Source: Trochalopteron elliotii | Lineage: Eukaryota > Chordata > Aves > Passeriformes > Leiothrichidae | Reading direction: 5' to 3' | NCBI GenBank assembly: GCA_024734555.1 | Contig: JANPWX010000653.1 | Span: 124,757-188,756 of the forward strand | DNA length: 64,000 nt | Shown: in pieces, positions 25,360 to 39,078 of the stretch | Numbering within the stretch: position 1 is the stretch's first letter | Layout of the letters: each line of letters starts with the position of its first letter | Made by a program: the position numbers and the translations under genes | The notes under the pieces: generated by a model | The model's database searches: none | What the model was told of the DNA's origin: nothing | What the model saw: the letters and a program-made list of their open reading frames with translations, nothing else

Positions 25360-28300
25360 AGAGTTTAGTGAGTGGAGCAGGTTTTTGCAGTCTGTTTCTC
25401 ATTTTCTACACACTACGTTTGTTAACATTCATAAACATGAAATGCAACAGGCTCTTCATCAGTTTTCTCTTTTTTGCATTTAATTTATTACTCCTACATC
25501 AAAGAAGCTGTAGGACTGCACCATGGTGCAAAAATCACTTAGATACATTTATTTTTCATTCAAATAATTCAAAGACGTTCATGAGTAGCTGAAATACTAG
25601 ACAGAAAAGGAGGTCTTTTGGATCTTGTATTTACATCAACTCCATATCTTGCTATGAGAGCAATGCATAAATACATCTAAATATGTTGCAAAATTATGTA
25701 ATCATTAAAGCATACTTTTGAAAGGATTAAATAGAACAAGAATAGGGAGCATTTTTACTTTTTATTGCATCAGTGCCGTTAGAGGTTAAGAGAAAAGCAG
25801 GATAATGTGCAGCTTTTCAATATTTCATATGCAGTTCTTACATTCAGGCAATTTTAAGGTCCTGGTTAGCTGTAATTGAGGAAAGGTGTCGCTGAGTTTA
25901 ATTTTAAATGTACTTGATTGGATCTGGAGTAATATACAGCTTTGGTTTATTTCAGTTTTTGCTTTTGATCACAAAGGCAGGGATTACTGAGCATATAGAA
26001 AATTCAGAACTTTTTTGTATTCTGTGCAGTGACTCAGTTTGTGGTTTTGAATATGGCAATATTGAGAACAAGAGATTCTCTCTGAGGATTGACATATAAT
26101 AATCTGAAAGGTACACCTCTATAGCCCTGTACACTTCTTGTAAAGGTATTCCCAGCCTATACTGGGTTCACCAGATACTTTCTATTTGAACTCCAATCCC
26201 ACGTCCTGTAATGGGGGTTTTATATTTTCTAGAATATGCTCTGGTTACAGGTGTTCAGCTTTTGCTGCAATATTGGATGCTATTTACAGTGTGTACTTTA
26301 GCAGTTCATACCCCTCTGAGACCCTTTCGTGGACAAGAAAAACCCCTCAAAATGTCCAGCACAGCAACCTACTCTCTTCCCAAAATTTTGCACAGACCTG
26401 AAAAGGGGCAATGTGTAAAGACTCTCTTTACCCTGGGGCCAGTTCTGTCCTCCCTTTCACAGCCTCCTAGCTGATGCAGTTTGTTCACTGGATGAAATGA
26501 CAGCTGTCTCTGCTGACATTTTTCTGAGAAAAAAAGACCGAAAAAAGAAATTTTCTTATGTCTTCCCCTTTTTAAAAAGCCTGGAATATGATTACAAAAC
26601 AGCAAGCTTAAAAGCTGCTCATGCTACCCTGAACTATGATCCCATCTGATATACGACAGGCACAGCACAGAAAACAATTATAACTGCAACTACTTCGACA
26701 GACAGGAGTACTTGCCAAACAATATTTAATGTTTTTGAAAGCCATCCCTTGCCTTAAGTGAGGGAGAGACCATAGTTAAAAGTCATGGTGAGTGGTGCTG
26801 CTCATTGCAACCCAGGTAGACTGGCTTAAACTGAGTGACTGCCAACCAGATATCATCTTTAGAGATATATGGTCAAGCTGGACTCGAGAAATGAATCTTG
26901 AATAGATCTCAAGAGTTATTTTTTATAGCTTCCTGTGCTGCTAGAGATACTGAAGGATAAAAGAAGACTGTTTTTCAAGTGTGATGTATTTGCTGAATAC
27001 AGAAAGGCATAAATGGCAATAATTTTAAAATTAGTTGTTGTTTTACTGATTTCTGTTGTTTGTAATGCTTTGCCTTATCTGAGGAAAGGAAGATTAAAGA
27101 AGCACTCAGCTGAGAGGGGTCTGCAAGTTCTGTTACTCTTGAGAAGTCCTGTTATTTACCTGTTCAACCTAATCCATTTTATGTTATAAACAGTTTTGCA
27201 GATAAACATCTGCACTTGCTGTGGGTGGAGATATTCCACGTGCACTGCTGTGCAGCAGCATACCCACCTATTAACCACTACAACACAAATCCCTTGAGCA
27301 GAGCTTGTAACCACAGTGTCTTTGTGGAAGCAATTTTTCATCACTCTAAGTTATATAGAAGTAATTGCAGAGGCTTAGCATGGTATAATTAGAAGCTTTA
27401 TTATGCCAGTTGGGGGAACATTTTATATTAACACTGACAATTTTCCTGAGAATTTTCTGTGAAAAACAGAATGAGAACATGGATGTGATGCTAAATCCAT
27501 CAGGTAAATGTTTTCCAGTATAAAGTCACCTTCCTAACATCTTATTCACACTGACATATCAGTTGTGGCTCCAGAAACTTCCTGCTTGCCTCAACAACGA
27601 AACACTGCTGTGCAAACAAATTAATACAGTAATTTGGTGATTTAAGAGCTTACAATAATCTATGAAGACGTAACTAATTATTTAATACATTAACATTAAG
27701 ACTGACAAATCTGTCAGAGTAGTGACTGAATTTAATTACATATTTCTGCTATGTTTATGTTTCTTAAAAATAAAAAATAGAATATTATCCATCATTGCTT
27801 AATGCCCAGGTAAATTTAATCAATTTATTATTCGCTCAGAGATGGCCTCTCAACACTTAAGGTAGCTATATCATTGATTAGAAACTAATTTTTTAAGTAG
27901 CCCTCTAGGCTGCAGCCACCCATGACACTACTTGAATGATACCTTGTCACCAGAGGCAGCATCAGCAGAGGAAGAAAGGTGTTCTGCCTGCATGACACTC
28001 ATCTGGAGTGGCATTATTCAACACCCTGCGTGCAGTGTGGGACGACAAAGGGTTTGAAAAGATGTTCTCACAGCACCTTGTGGTAATGGAGCAGAAAGGA
28101 GTGGAATGATTTTGTTGAATCCTATATTTGCAAATGTGGGTGGAATTCTCTGAATAATTTTGGCTGAAATGAAGCCTTTGCTCAATTTCCTCCCCTGCCT
28201 GAGGGAAGTGAACCCACACCCCCACTGGGAATACTTCAGTCAGAAGGCTACCACTTCATGTGGGGTAGTATTCCCTCATACCCTGGATTGCATATAAGAG

Positions 28301-30590
28301 TGGCATTTTGTCAATAATCAGTTAAATTGGCTGGAGGAAAGCAGAATGGGAGTGAACCCACAGCCCAGAGATTAGGGCACTCTTCTGGGGAACATTTAGC
28401 CAATTTTTCTCTAAAAGCGTCAGAGAAGGGAGTTGAAGCAAGGGCTGCCTTTTATTCACCTGGCCTTGGAACTGAAGCACATCAGGTGACATCCAGATTT
28501 GTACTTGGAGATTATCATGAAAGAATAACAGTGCATAACAAATAGTGCAAAGTAGGCCTAGCATTGCTTCTAAAATTATTTCACAGAGCATCTGACTTTC
28601 AGGAAATAGTGTTATCTTAAAAAACCCCAAACACTTTCTATACCAAAGTTAGCTTCAAATATGTTATTATTATTAATTTTAGTATAGATTTCTGAAAATA
28701 TTCATGATGTTGAACCCTGAGATAAGTGCAACAGTGCCTGTTACAAGACTAGTTTTGATAATTTTAGATTAGTGAACCATTTTTTCTGCAGTGAATAATA
28801 TCCAAAAGAAAAAATGTCACATTTAAAATACATGGGCCAACACATTATGGCTAAAAGAAATCCTGAAGATTTCCTGCTTTATCATAGAGAAAACCATAAA
28901 AAGAAATTGGTTGTCCAGATGCTTAGATCAGGCCTATTTGAAGAGAAATATTACAGTCTTGATTTCTGTACTGCATAGATTGAAACCAAACTTGCATTTT
29001 ATGGGTCATAGACAGCTGTGTAAATAATTTTTTTGTTCAAAATTTAATTGAATAACAATAATCCTACTTGCAAAACCTTACTTCAATAAGTATGTTTGTG
29101 TGCAATTTACCAGACAACAGATGCAGTTATCTCTTCAGTTTTGTACAGTAGCCTTCATAGTGTGGTGGACTCCACAAGTTTGAACATAATGAGTCATATC
29201 TTAGTCTCCCTTAAATAACAATTGTGCCGTTGACTTGAAAATCATGACTTGTAATTATCTGTTTGTATGGGTAGAAATTACCCCTGATTTTTTTAAGCTT
29301 TCTAGGGAAGTGGCTGGACTTTACAGTATGTGCAAGAGAACTGAAGGATCAAATGCAAATAGGTGTCCATGGACTGCTCTCTCTTTTGGCTCATTAGAGG
29401 AGAGGTTCTCTGCATGGCATGGGGGATGGGGGACCAGACCTTTGACATCTGTCTGTCACCTTCACCCGTGCTGGCTGTGCTTGCATTTGGCTCTATTCTT
29501 CTGCAGATGTATCCTCTTTTACATCATTTATCAGCTAATTTATGCTGATAAATTTCCTCATGCCTTATTTATCAGAGAGGGCCCCCTACATCCAAGGGCC
29601 TTTATTTCAGGCCCTTTAACATCTTTCTCCCAAAGGAAGAATCAGAGTCCCTGTCCTCCCTATCCATCACACACTCTCCAGCACCTTCACCAGAGCTTTG
29701 AAGATCCACAACTTGGCTGCCTGTAGAGTGACAATAATCTTCCTTCTGCTCATCATTCTGGGAGCCACAATTCCCATTTTTAGCATCTCTTCTCAAGATA
29801 TCTTGTTACAGCACGTGGAACAATATTTCATTTGGTAGCATTTGTGAAGCATTAATGAATGGTCTGTCTGTGAAACATCCTGGAACCTCTAACAGAAATC
29901 AGAGATGTTTGTTTCTCTGCCCCTGGTAGTGCTAAATTACAAGCTCTTAAAAATGGAACACATTTATTGCAAGGCTGATTGCTTGAATAAAGCAGCTCTT
30001 ACTGCTTTGAAGCAATCAATTGGCTTTCTAGGATTCTGCTCTAACTGTAGATTAGATATGGCCTGAACCAGTAAAGTTCCCTCATACTGTGGTTATTTTT
30101 TTTTCTTGTGCTAAATGGGTAAAAAATAATCTCTTGTTACACTAAGGTTTAGCAAATAGATGCAGGATCATTGATTTTACTGGAATTCTGCCTACTCAGA
30201 GGCTTGGAGCTGACCCTGGGGTATAACCTTAAGGTTTGTAATAGAAGTGAGGGGTTTTCTGGAATACAGGACACTGTCAAGACAAGGAAATTAAATCTGG
30301 CAGAGGTGAGCCCTTGGTTATTCTACCTGAAGTAGGAAACAGATCCGAGTGTTCACATTTAACCTGTTAACGACAGATTCACCCCGTGTGAAGCTGAAGT
30401 AATAGTAGGTCAGTGATTTATCCAACTTCAACCTTGATGTCAGAGAAAATTATTTATCGCTTATTTTACCATTTTGCTGGCTTTCCTTCCCCTCATATTT
30501 CTTGGTTTTTGAGAGTCAGGTAGAAGTGTGGCATCAGAGGCAGACAGATGAGGTGTTTTGTCTTGTTTTTTCTCCATAAAGTCTGAAATG
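25360..30590. other. Intergenic AT-rich sequence
   Basis: Unique sequence. Homeodomain-like TAATTA words cluster near 27600-27740. The ORF at 29235-29726 (163 codons, plus) is the longest outside ADRA2C. It is rich in Cys, Phe and Leu, matches nothing I know and encloses the 29526-29553 hairpin, so I do not call it a gene. Confidence 0.55.
29526..29553. repeat. Perfect 10-bp inverted repeat, 8-nt loop
   Basis: ATTTATCAGC (29526-29535) pairs with GCTGATAAAT (29544-29553). A further direct copy of TTTATCAG follows at 29568-29575. The inner sequence contains CTGATAA, a GATA-type site. Confidence 0.85.
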
Positions 30591-30740
30591 GTAGAATCCT
30601 GTAATGGTTTGTATTAGAAGGCATCTTAAAGACCATGTAATTCCAGCAACCCTCTTATGGGCAGACACATCAACCATGAGATGAGGTTGATAAGTCCCCG
30701 TCTTACCTGACCTTGAATACTTTTGGTAGGAAGAGGAGGA
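30591..30740 (-). repeat. CR1 LINE 3' fragment
   Basis: A diverged reverse-orientation CR1 tail. It shows gtagaatcctgtaatggttt, a block equivalent to the usual ggaccttaaagatcat (here ggcatcttaaagaccatgta), then attccagcaaccctcttatg and, further on, cttacctgaccttgaatact. The order of blocks matches the family. Divergence is high and both ends are approximate. Confidence 0.75.
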
Positions 30741-30810
30741 ACTTGTTTTCAGAAGAGAATGTGATAATGTGATATCTCAATTCTGCTTCCAGCTTTTCTG
30801 ATTTTTAATT

Positions 30811-30876
30811 TTTTTTTGGTTGTGTTTTTGGGTGGGGTTTTTTTGTTGTTGTTGTTTGTTTTGTTTTGTTTTGTAA
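30811..30876 (+). repeat. T/G-rich simple repeat with (GTTTT)n
   Basis: T runs and G/T words (gttgttgttgtttg) give way to a short perfect (TTTTG) array. Low-complexity sequence, with no coding or structural signal beyond that. Confidence 0.9.
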
Positions 30877-32438
30877 CTTATCTGAAATTCCATGAACCCA
30901 AGGGATTGTTACATCTGCTGGGAAATAATATTCTGGCACTTTCACCCCTCAAGTTTCCCATAAATCTGTATGCCTTTGAGCTTAAATATCTTCTGGATTT
31001 CTGTTTAACACTACCTGATGTTTTCATCCCAATGGGAGGAAGATAAAAAGCATACAGTCTTCTCCATGACAGTCCTCTCCACAAGGCTTGACTTCATGGT
31101 TTTCTAAACCTCCCATATGAAAAATAGAAGGCATCTGATACTTACCGCCTGATTAATTGCCACCTTGCCAAATCAGGCTGAAAAATTGGCCCTTGAGTTG
31201 GAAGCACTTTGGTTTCTCATCAGGTACAGGATATATATCACTTTTTTTAACAAAGAATATGAAGACCTGTTGGCAAAGTGGTGCACTGAACTTCTGTAAG
31301 GATTCATTCATGCCCTTCTCAGAAATAATTGAAGTTAACAACTTGACCTTAGCTTACTCAGCAGGAGCCACATTGCAAAAGACCTAATTTTTCACCTCCA
31401 TGATTTCCTTTCATATATTGGTTTGGAGGATTTTTTAAGAATAAACAAATAATTCCAAGCCAAGACATTGGTACTGTGAAATGGAATGGTAAAACTCAAT
31501 TGATTTAAAGTAACCTAAGGTGAGTTTTTGAGGGTTTTCAGCCAGACTTTTTGGCATCTTGCATTATCTAGTTTTTCTTCTTGGAGTTCCTAAACGCCTA
31601 CTAAAATTTGTAACTATGGTGCAGGTACGCTGATGGTAAATTGAAATCAAGTTTGCTTTTCTCAATCTCTTTTTCAAAATGTTATAGACCATAAATTGAA
31701 AGTAGTTTTCCCTGTTATCTTCCATGCCTGCTGGGTTTTGTTCTGCAAGAGTCAAATGATACAATTTCAAAAAGACAGGCAAAATATAATGGGAAGCTGG
31801 TCTCCAATTCTAAGAAAAATAATCCTTAAAATGTTTTACACTATTTACTCTGCTCTGATATTGAGTTGAAACTTTATTTCCCCTTGCATCAGTTCCAGTG
31901 AAATGCCAAATGCTCTCCATGAATGAAAAATTGAAAAAAAATAAGAAATATTCACTTCTAACAGCAGAGAATAAGATTATATAGAGGTGATAAATCAAGA
32001 TCCTTTTGTTAGTTACCTATAAAAATTAAAATATTCATTTTGTCTAATCACAGTGGTGCAGTATTACATTAATAATTTAATAATAAAACTAAGCCAAAAT
32101 GCAGGTATTTGGAACATAAATCTTTTTTTATAGTTATAATAAAAGAAATATTTGAGTAATGTTGGCTTGCTTCTTGACTTCAGAATCATTCATTAGCAAA
32201 AATAGGAGGTTTATAATTCTTAGGCATGTGTCAAGATGAGAAGTCAATGCCAAATTTATAAACGAAGATTTAACACAGTTTGTTTTGGAGGTATTCTAGT
32301 GATGGCTTTCCCACCAGGAAAATACTGAATGAAAATTCAATCTTGACATGAAAACCTCATATTTGACACAGTGACAATAGTAATGTTCAAAAACTTTTTT
32401 CATAAAGCCAATGAAGGTAACTGAATAGGTCTGAAATT

Positions 32439-32450
32439 AAAAAAAAAAAA
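32439..32450 (+). repeat. Poly-A tract (12 A)
   Basis: Twelve A in AT-rich single-copy sequence. A second run of the same length lies at 38139-38150. Confidence 0.85.
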
Positions 32451-34820
32451 TAGGTACAATAGGTTGGGATGAAGCCAGACATACACAATGGAAAGATTTC
32501 AATGCAGAAGGTGTGGAAAGGCAAAAACACAGTCTTCAGATTTATTAAATGACAAGGAAAACTACATATCTAAAGCAACTGAAGCAGCTTAAAAGTAGTT
32601 GGCTCTGCCCCTTCCACTTTCTGGATTTGTGGATCATCTGACATTTTATTGCTTCTCAGGTTCTGTTTCCCTCTAAACAGTGGCAAGTCCCTTTGTAACA
32701 TCAGCCTTTCAGTTCCGTGTCACAAAGGAATTTCTCTATTTCTACCTTCAGCAGACTTAATTCCAATTTTCACCAGTCTTAACAGGAAAAGGATCAGGTT
32801 TTGCACAATCACCACACAATCATCATTTTCATTCTCGTTGTTCAGTGCCATGAGTTGGTGGGAGTGTTCCCTCTCTGAGTCTTTTTTTTCCCTTGGCTAC
32901 CTTCCTTCCCTTCACTCACTCCCTCCAAATTACAAAGCTGTAAGTAAAATAAACCAAAACTTCAAACTCTCCGCTTCCACACAGAATTTGAAGGAGCAGC
33001 TAGCACAATACAAAATGAATAGCAGGAACCACAAAAACTTGTTTCCCTACCAGAAACCCTAAATTTAATTTGGTTACCTGAGGACTAAAAGCTTTCTCTG
33101 AATCTGCACTGCGACTTAAAGATTCAATTAACCACTTCCATCATGCTGGTTTTGTACCACTAAAATAAAACTGACTTCACAGAAAGAAAGTCACAATCAA
33201 TGCAAAACCCCAGTCTCCTAGGGTTTGGTTAAGCATGTCACCAAGTTGGTCAAATTCATCAGAAAATTAGTTCCCTAAATTCTTTGAAAGAAAGGCCTCC
33301 ATCTTCAGTGAGGACTAAAATGTTAATTTGATTCTATTAGGATGTAAACATAAGCAGCATTACCTTTCCCAGGGCTGCTTTCAGGGCCTTTTTATGCTTG
33401 AGTATACAGTGAAGTGCTGTTTAGGGTACCCTTAGTGTCTTCTGGTTCCTCAAGTCAAATTATCCAACTGTATCGTCTCACCCAGCACTTAGGTTTTGAA
33501 GATAATACTACCATTATAAATGCAGATGGCAAGTTGCTTGGTACCTTCCTGACTCTCCCCAAAAGACCAAATATCTTGCATTATTTAAAGACTTCAGATG
33601 CTATCTAAACCAAATCATCTCACTTACACATTGCTAGAACCATGGGATGAAAGGAATGAGATTGTGATGGAACCCTAAAAGATGATAGAAAGGTAGGTTT
33701 AATTTCAAATTACACTCTGACTTTCAGATTTTGGTCTTTCAGAAATGTCAAAAGCATCACACAGACCTTTACCTTGTGTTTTTAAATACTGTGGGGATCT
33801 CTTTAATCATCCTGGGCAGGTTAAGCACTCAACCTCTTCCTGACCACATGCATTTCTTTTCCCTTATGATTGACCAAAGCCTATAATCTACTATCTGATT
33901 TCAGGCGCTTTTGTGAAGGAGATTGCCAGGTTTTCAACCCTGCTGTGTAAAGCCTCCCAGTTTCAATCTCAAATGTGATTAAGATAATTTGAATAGTTTT
34001 CCAAGCCTTGAGGGTTAGAGCAAAATTTTCAGTGTTTCAATAGCATGGACGAGATTCTGGTTTAATGACATTTTGTCTCTTAATAGGGGTCTAAACCTTG
34101 GCTGTGTAGCAGTGAGAAAATTCAGTAGAAAGAGAATTTTTCCTCTATATAATCGCAGCAATAACTAAGCCAGAGAGAGGATATTTCCTATTAGATGAGA
34201 AAATTACAGAGCAGGTAAAAGAGTGATGAGAAAACATATGAAAGAGTATTCACCAGGAGCCTTGTGATCAAACTACTGTTCCCTTTTACCCCTGCTGCTC
34301 AAGCCCAGCAGTAACTCCTGGTAATGTTTGTTGAAATCGCTTCTTGTGGAGAAAAGATGCTCTTCATGCACTGTCCCTTTCTCTCTTTCCACAATATGCA
34401 TAAATTTGGATTTCTTCTCTTCATACATGCTTGCATTCCTCCACAATAGAATGTGTTTAGTGCCATTTTCTCATACAGAAGCCACTGCTGTTTTGTCTTT
34501 TTCCTTCAAGCTGTCATCTGGGTGAATGACTGTGAAGGCTTAAGTGAACCTCGCTCTTAGCAGCCCCCTGCAGTTGTGTTTGACATAAAAGGTCACAAGG
34601 AAGACATGATAGAAAACATATCTCTGTTTCAAAAAAAAAAATTAATTTATCATCTAAACCTTTTTCTAAGTAATGGACACACATAGACTTCTACATACAC
34701 AGTTCAGTATTGTAATGTCCTTCTACGCAGAAACTCCAACCATTTCACTTCTTTGGAAAGCTTTAAAAATCCTGGACAAGCTCATCCCAAAGCCAGATAC
34801 AGTTCTCAATCTATTCTTGC

Positions 34821-34834
34821 TTTTTTTTTTTTTT
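34821..34834 (+). repeat. Poly-T tract (14 T)
   Basis: Fourteen T followed by CCCAG. With the T run this resembles a polypyrimidine tract and AG acceptor, but no exon-like ORF follows and homopolymers of this size recur through the window. Confidence 0.85.
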
Positions 34835-37800
34835 CCCAGTGTATTTGTACGAGATGTGCAACAGCAAGTGAACTCTGAGAATTTTTCTATCAAGTGAAGA
34901 GGACAGAAAAACTAGAATCTAAATTTTGTAGATGGTCACGGGGATAACTATAACAAATCTCCACTGAAGATCATAAGAAAACTCCTTTATGATAGTTCTT
35001 CTTTGCCTCCGTGTTCATTATGTGCATGTGCCATCACTTGGTTTCATTCCTATTTTTTATGGATTTGATGTAATTAGTATTGGAAACATGATTCCTTTTA
35101 TCACATTACTAATGACTTGGAAAAATAATAAAGTCTGCCTGCAAAGGCTGTGTTAGAAAAAACCCAGCATCTTATGTGTTTTGAACATTGCAATAAGTTG
35201 GAATCTCCCTCAATAAAGCTTTTAGATCAGGTTTTCAGTCAGAGATGGTTCGTAATTTTTCCTTTAGGCTGAGGAATACAGTGGGTGTGTTCTATGAGAT
35301 CTTTTCTTTACCTTAGGTAACTTAAAAGATTGCTCCTCAGGTAAATTAGAGAAAGTTGTAGCTGAACTGATCAAGGAACATACTGAAGCCTCCCTGAGGA
35401 GAGAGACAGTTAAATTTCTGTACACTCAGCAGTGCTAACTAATTTAAACAGTTTCAATTTTTATATTTTTAACTTCTTTTGTGAAATGTTCCAAGACATT
35501 TAGGAAAGGAAATTTTAATGATTGCTTTGTTTCTTCTTAAATCTGTAATGTGAAGAACATTGTTCCCACAGCTCCCAAGGGAGGTATGGGAAAAGCAGGG
35601 AGAAGTCTCTGACACAAAGGCTCTAAAGGAGGAGTAATTTGCTTATGCCACTCTCTTCTGCCCTCAGCCATGATGAATCTTACACACACGGACTTCTGTG
35701 GACAGTAAAGGTGATTATGATAATCTGGTGTGACTCTGCATGACACAGACCAAAGACCTTCACCAATCATTTCTGCATCACAGCTGTAACATGAGGCTGT
35801 AATCTGTCTTTTAAAAAAGCACTCTAACTTGATTAGAATACCTATTACACCCCCTAATAAGTTGTGCTAACAGCTTGTTATCCTCTTTTAAAATTTGTGT
35901 ATCCAAGTACATCAAGATCCAGTCTCTAAAATTTCAATCACTATATTCTGCACTGAAGAGCCACAATTCTTCCACAATTAAGTTCTACTTGATTGTGATC
36001 GTAATGTTTTAACCTTCTTATGAATAGGCTAAATAGGCTGCTATTCATTATTCCCTCATGTTAAAACTTATTTTTCGGACCTTAGATCACTTCTGGTCTT
36101 TTCTCTTTGCCTTTTCTTTGAACTCCTGACCCAAGACAAGAGGATGATTTTCCAACAATGGTCTTATTTAAAGACACCATTCCAACAAAAAATCAATCAC
36201 TTCATTCACTTCAGGAAACCAACTGGTAAGAGCACTGGTGTGTTTCAACACTAAAGCATATTAGCATGGATCAACACTGAACCAAATATTTAAGCCAAGA
36301 AATCAACTACCAGAACTTTGGGTAATTTTCTTCATTATTCCATCACTGCCTTAATGTTCAACAGCCTATAAATAAGCTTATATTAAACAAAATGAGTTCA
36401 AGGTTAGCAATAACTGATATAATTAAACCTGTGTATTAATTCTGGTGAATTTATCCTTCTGACATCAAATATTCCTAACACCAAAGAAAATTAATAATGA
36501 CCACGGTGCTGTGTAATGGTCTATTGGTCATTCTAGAACATGCATATAGAATATAAATGCATGGTAGCTTGACCTTTAATCTACATTTCATAAAGTAGAG
36601 CCTTACAATCAACTCACAAAGTATATATTTTAGCTATTCCATGAAGGAACCTAATTTTCAAGCTGCTCTGATGCTACGATGTCCTGTGCTCACAGAAGAA
36701 CTTGTTATGCTGATGATGACCAGGATTTCCTTAACTGTCCCCCTGTGCTCCATATCATAATGCAGGTTATGTTCAAAATAACCACAAAGATCTCAGCCAA
36801 ATCAAAGTACTGTATCAGTTTTCAGCCTTTTATAGCTTTTTATATTGGGATTTTTACCTATCTATGGAACTGCAATATATGAAGTTTCTCGTTTGTTTGG
36901 CAATTAGGACATTTTCTTTGAGAAATGCCCCAGGCTCTTGTGTCTTCCTTAGCAATAGAACTTAAAGATTACCTTGAAGATAAGCTGATACATTACTAGT
37001 TTACCATCCCTTTTAATAATGTCAGTTTGAAAGGGACCAGGTTTATCCCATGGTGTTGTGATGTCCCCACACTCACATTTGGCAGCTGTGGGTGCAGTGT
37101 AACAACATGGTGAGAGATGGAAAGGCATCCCTATGGGATCCCATGGAGTCACAGGGGAAGCAGAGAGATAAACCTACACTGGTGAAAACCACCCCCTCAT
37201 CTCACCTGCAGGAGTTTCTTGATGCAGCTCAGATAAGCTCCAGTGCACCCACTTCCGTATTCCTCTCTTCAACTATCCAGACTTTCCAGGTCCTTGTCAT
37301 TTTTCCAGATTGTGTTTTTATGACACATCAAAAGTTATCAACTTGAGGCACAGTCTTAGTGGGATAAACATTCCACAAACACACTGAGGGTGCTTCAGCC
37401 CTGAGACAATTGGTAGGTCAGACAAAAGATGGGGAAAAGAAAATTGCTGTTCTGAAATAAATGCAGGGTATGGAGATACAGTTATCACTTTAACGGTTCT
37501 GATGAAGTGACAAGCACTGAACAGAGAGCTCTTGATTTCCATTCAAATCTAAGAAAATATTACTTTGCCTAGGAGTTAGATATGAGGTCATGGAATGAGT
37601 CCTGGTCAGTCCATCAACAAGGAAGAGAGGATTCAGAGAGGCTTAGGATAGTGACAAAGCAGAACCACTTCTTTTGTTCATTAGTAAACCATTTTCAGGA
37701 TGCTTACTTCTGATTAATTCCATGGGTTTGTGATGGACAAAAGAATATTCTTACATTACCTGATTTTCAGAAATCATTAAAGTACATTGCTTTGTATTTT

Positions 37801-38649
37801 CTAAAAAATATTTCAGCATAGAAGTACTATAGAAATCATGTATTCCAGAAGATGAAGTTTAGCAAGCTCATCAGCAAATAATCCAAGATGTTGGGAGACC
37901 TCAAAAAATGGTGCTACCAACCCTTCTTGTAATATGATCAAAGGGAAAAATTCTACTAGAGATCAGAAGAGTGTGTTCTTCATAGATAAAATGCCTTGAA
38001 ATTCAGAAGCTGGTTGTAAAATTGATGGCAAGTAAAATGATCTAAAATACAATAGGGTGCACAAATGCTGGGAACAAACCCTCAGAATCAAAAAGACATA
38101 GAGTGACTCCTGTAGTTTGTCTCAGCTCCAAAAACACTAAAAAAAAAAAATCTTTTAGAAGCACTTAGCACAATGATTTTGTGATGGGTATGCCTTGGAC
38201 AGCTGCCAGACACCCACACAGCCACTCTCTCATTCTCCCTCCTTAAGAAAAAACCAGAGATCAGTCACCATTTACCATCATGGGGGAAAAAAAAGATTCA
38301 ACTTGAGAAAAAATAATATAATTTAAATAGGTTTGGACAGTGAGAAACAAAGACAAAAATGCAAGCAAATTTCTCCCCATCCCTCCTTTTTCCCAGGGTC
38401 AGGTTCACTCCTTCATTCCTGACTCCCCTAATTCCTCGACTCCAAGAATGGCAAATGGGGGAAGGTGATTTATGGTCAGTCCATAGTAGTTTGATGTTGG
38501 AACCCTGGATGCTGAAAATATCAGGCTGTCTGCTTTGACAGGTGGTGACCCTCAGAGAGGCACTGCCTTTGACTCGAGGCTGTGGGAACGGCTTCCAAAA
38601 TTCAGTGGTAGCACTGAGAGTGTACTTGTGTAGAACTCTACAGCTCCTT

Positions 38650-39078
38650 CCTACACACATTTTTCACCTGCTCCAAATGTAGGTTTTCACAGACAGCAGC
38701 TTCCTTCAGGTAATATCCACCTGCCCTGGTGTGGGGCTGTCCATGGGCTTCAGTATGGATATCTGTTCTGACCTGGTCCCCTGTGCTGCACAGGAGTCTC
38801 TGCTCTAGGTCCTGGAGCACCTCCCCTCCCTCCTCCTCCACTGACCTGGAGCTGTTTCTCACATTTCCTTCCTCACTTCACTGTGTGGCATCTGTCTTAT
38901 CTTTAATACCTTTTCCCAGAAGCAGAAGCAGCTTGGCTCTTGGCTCAGGTGTGTCCTGCAGCAGCTCATGGGGCCTGGCTGGAGCTGCTGTGTTCAGCAG
39001 ACACTGACCCAGCCTCTTCTCACAGAGGCCAACCCTGCAGCTCCCCAGTGCCAACACCTCACTGCAGACACACAATGC
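38650..39078 (+). mobile_element. Probable decayed LTR-type retroelement remnant
   Basis: This GC-richer block stands out from its AT-rich surroundings and resembles a high-copy avian interspersed repeat that I believe is an endogenous-retrovirus LTR. Landmarks in order: ccacctgccctggtgtgggg, tatggatatctgttctgacc, tcctggagcacctcccctcc, and at the right end cagcctcttctcacagaggc then aaccctgcagctccccagtg. It appears to be a solo, diverged copy. I see no gag, pol or env coding sequence beside it, no clear paired LTR in the window and no obvious target-site duplication. The family name and exact ends need a repeat-library comparison. Confidence 0.45.

Larger units (their letters stand above)
30877..38649. 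other. Intergenic AT-rich sequence
   Basis: Nothing recognised beyond short homopolymers. The 137-codon ORF at 32649-33062 and others here lack codon structure, domains or conserved motifs that I can identify. Confidence 0.55.

Noticed and set aside
29235..29726. 163-codon plus-strand ORF as a possible novel protein
   Set aside because: Length is close to the chance limit for this amount of sequence. No domain, no splice or promoter context, and it spans a hairpin patch.
34821..34840. Poly-T plus CCCAG as a splice acceptor
   Set aside because: Homopolymer runs of this size recur through the window, and no exon-like ORF follows.
38650..39078. A complete endogenous retrovirus
   Set aside because: No second LTR or gag/pol/env reading frame is visible next to the LTR-like block.
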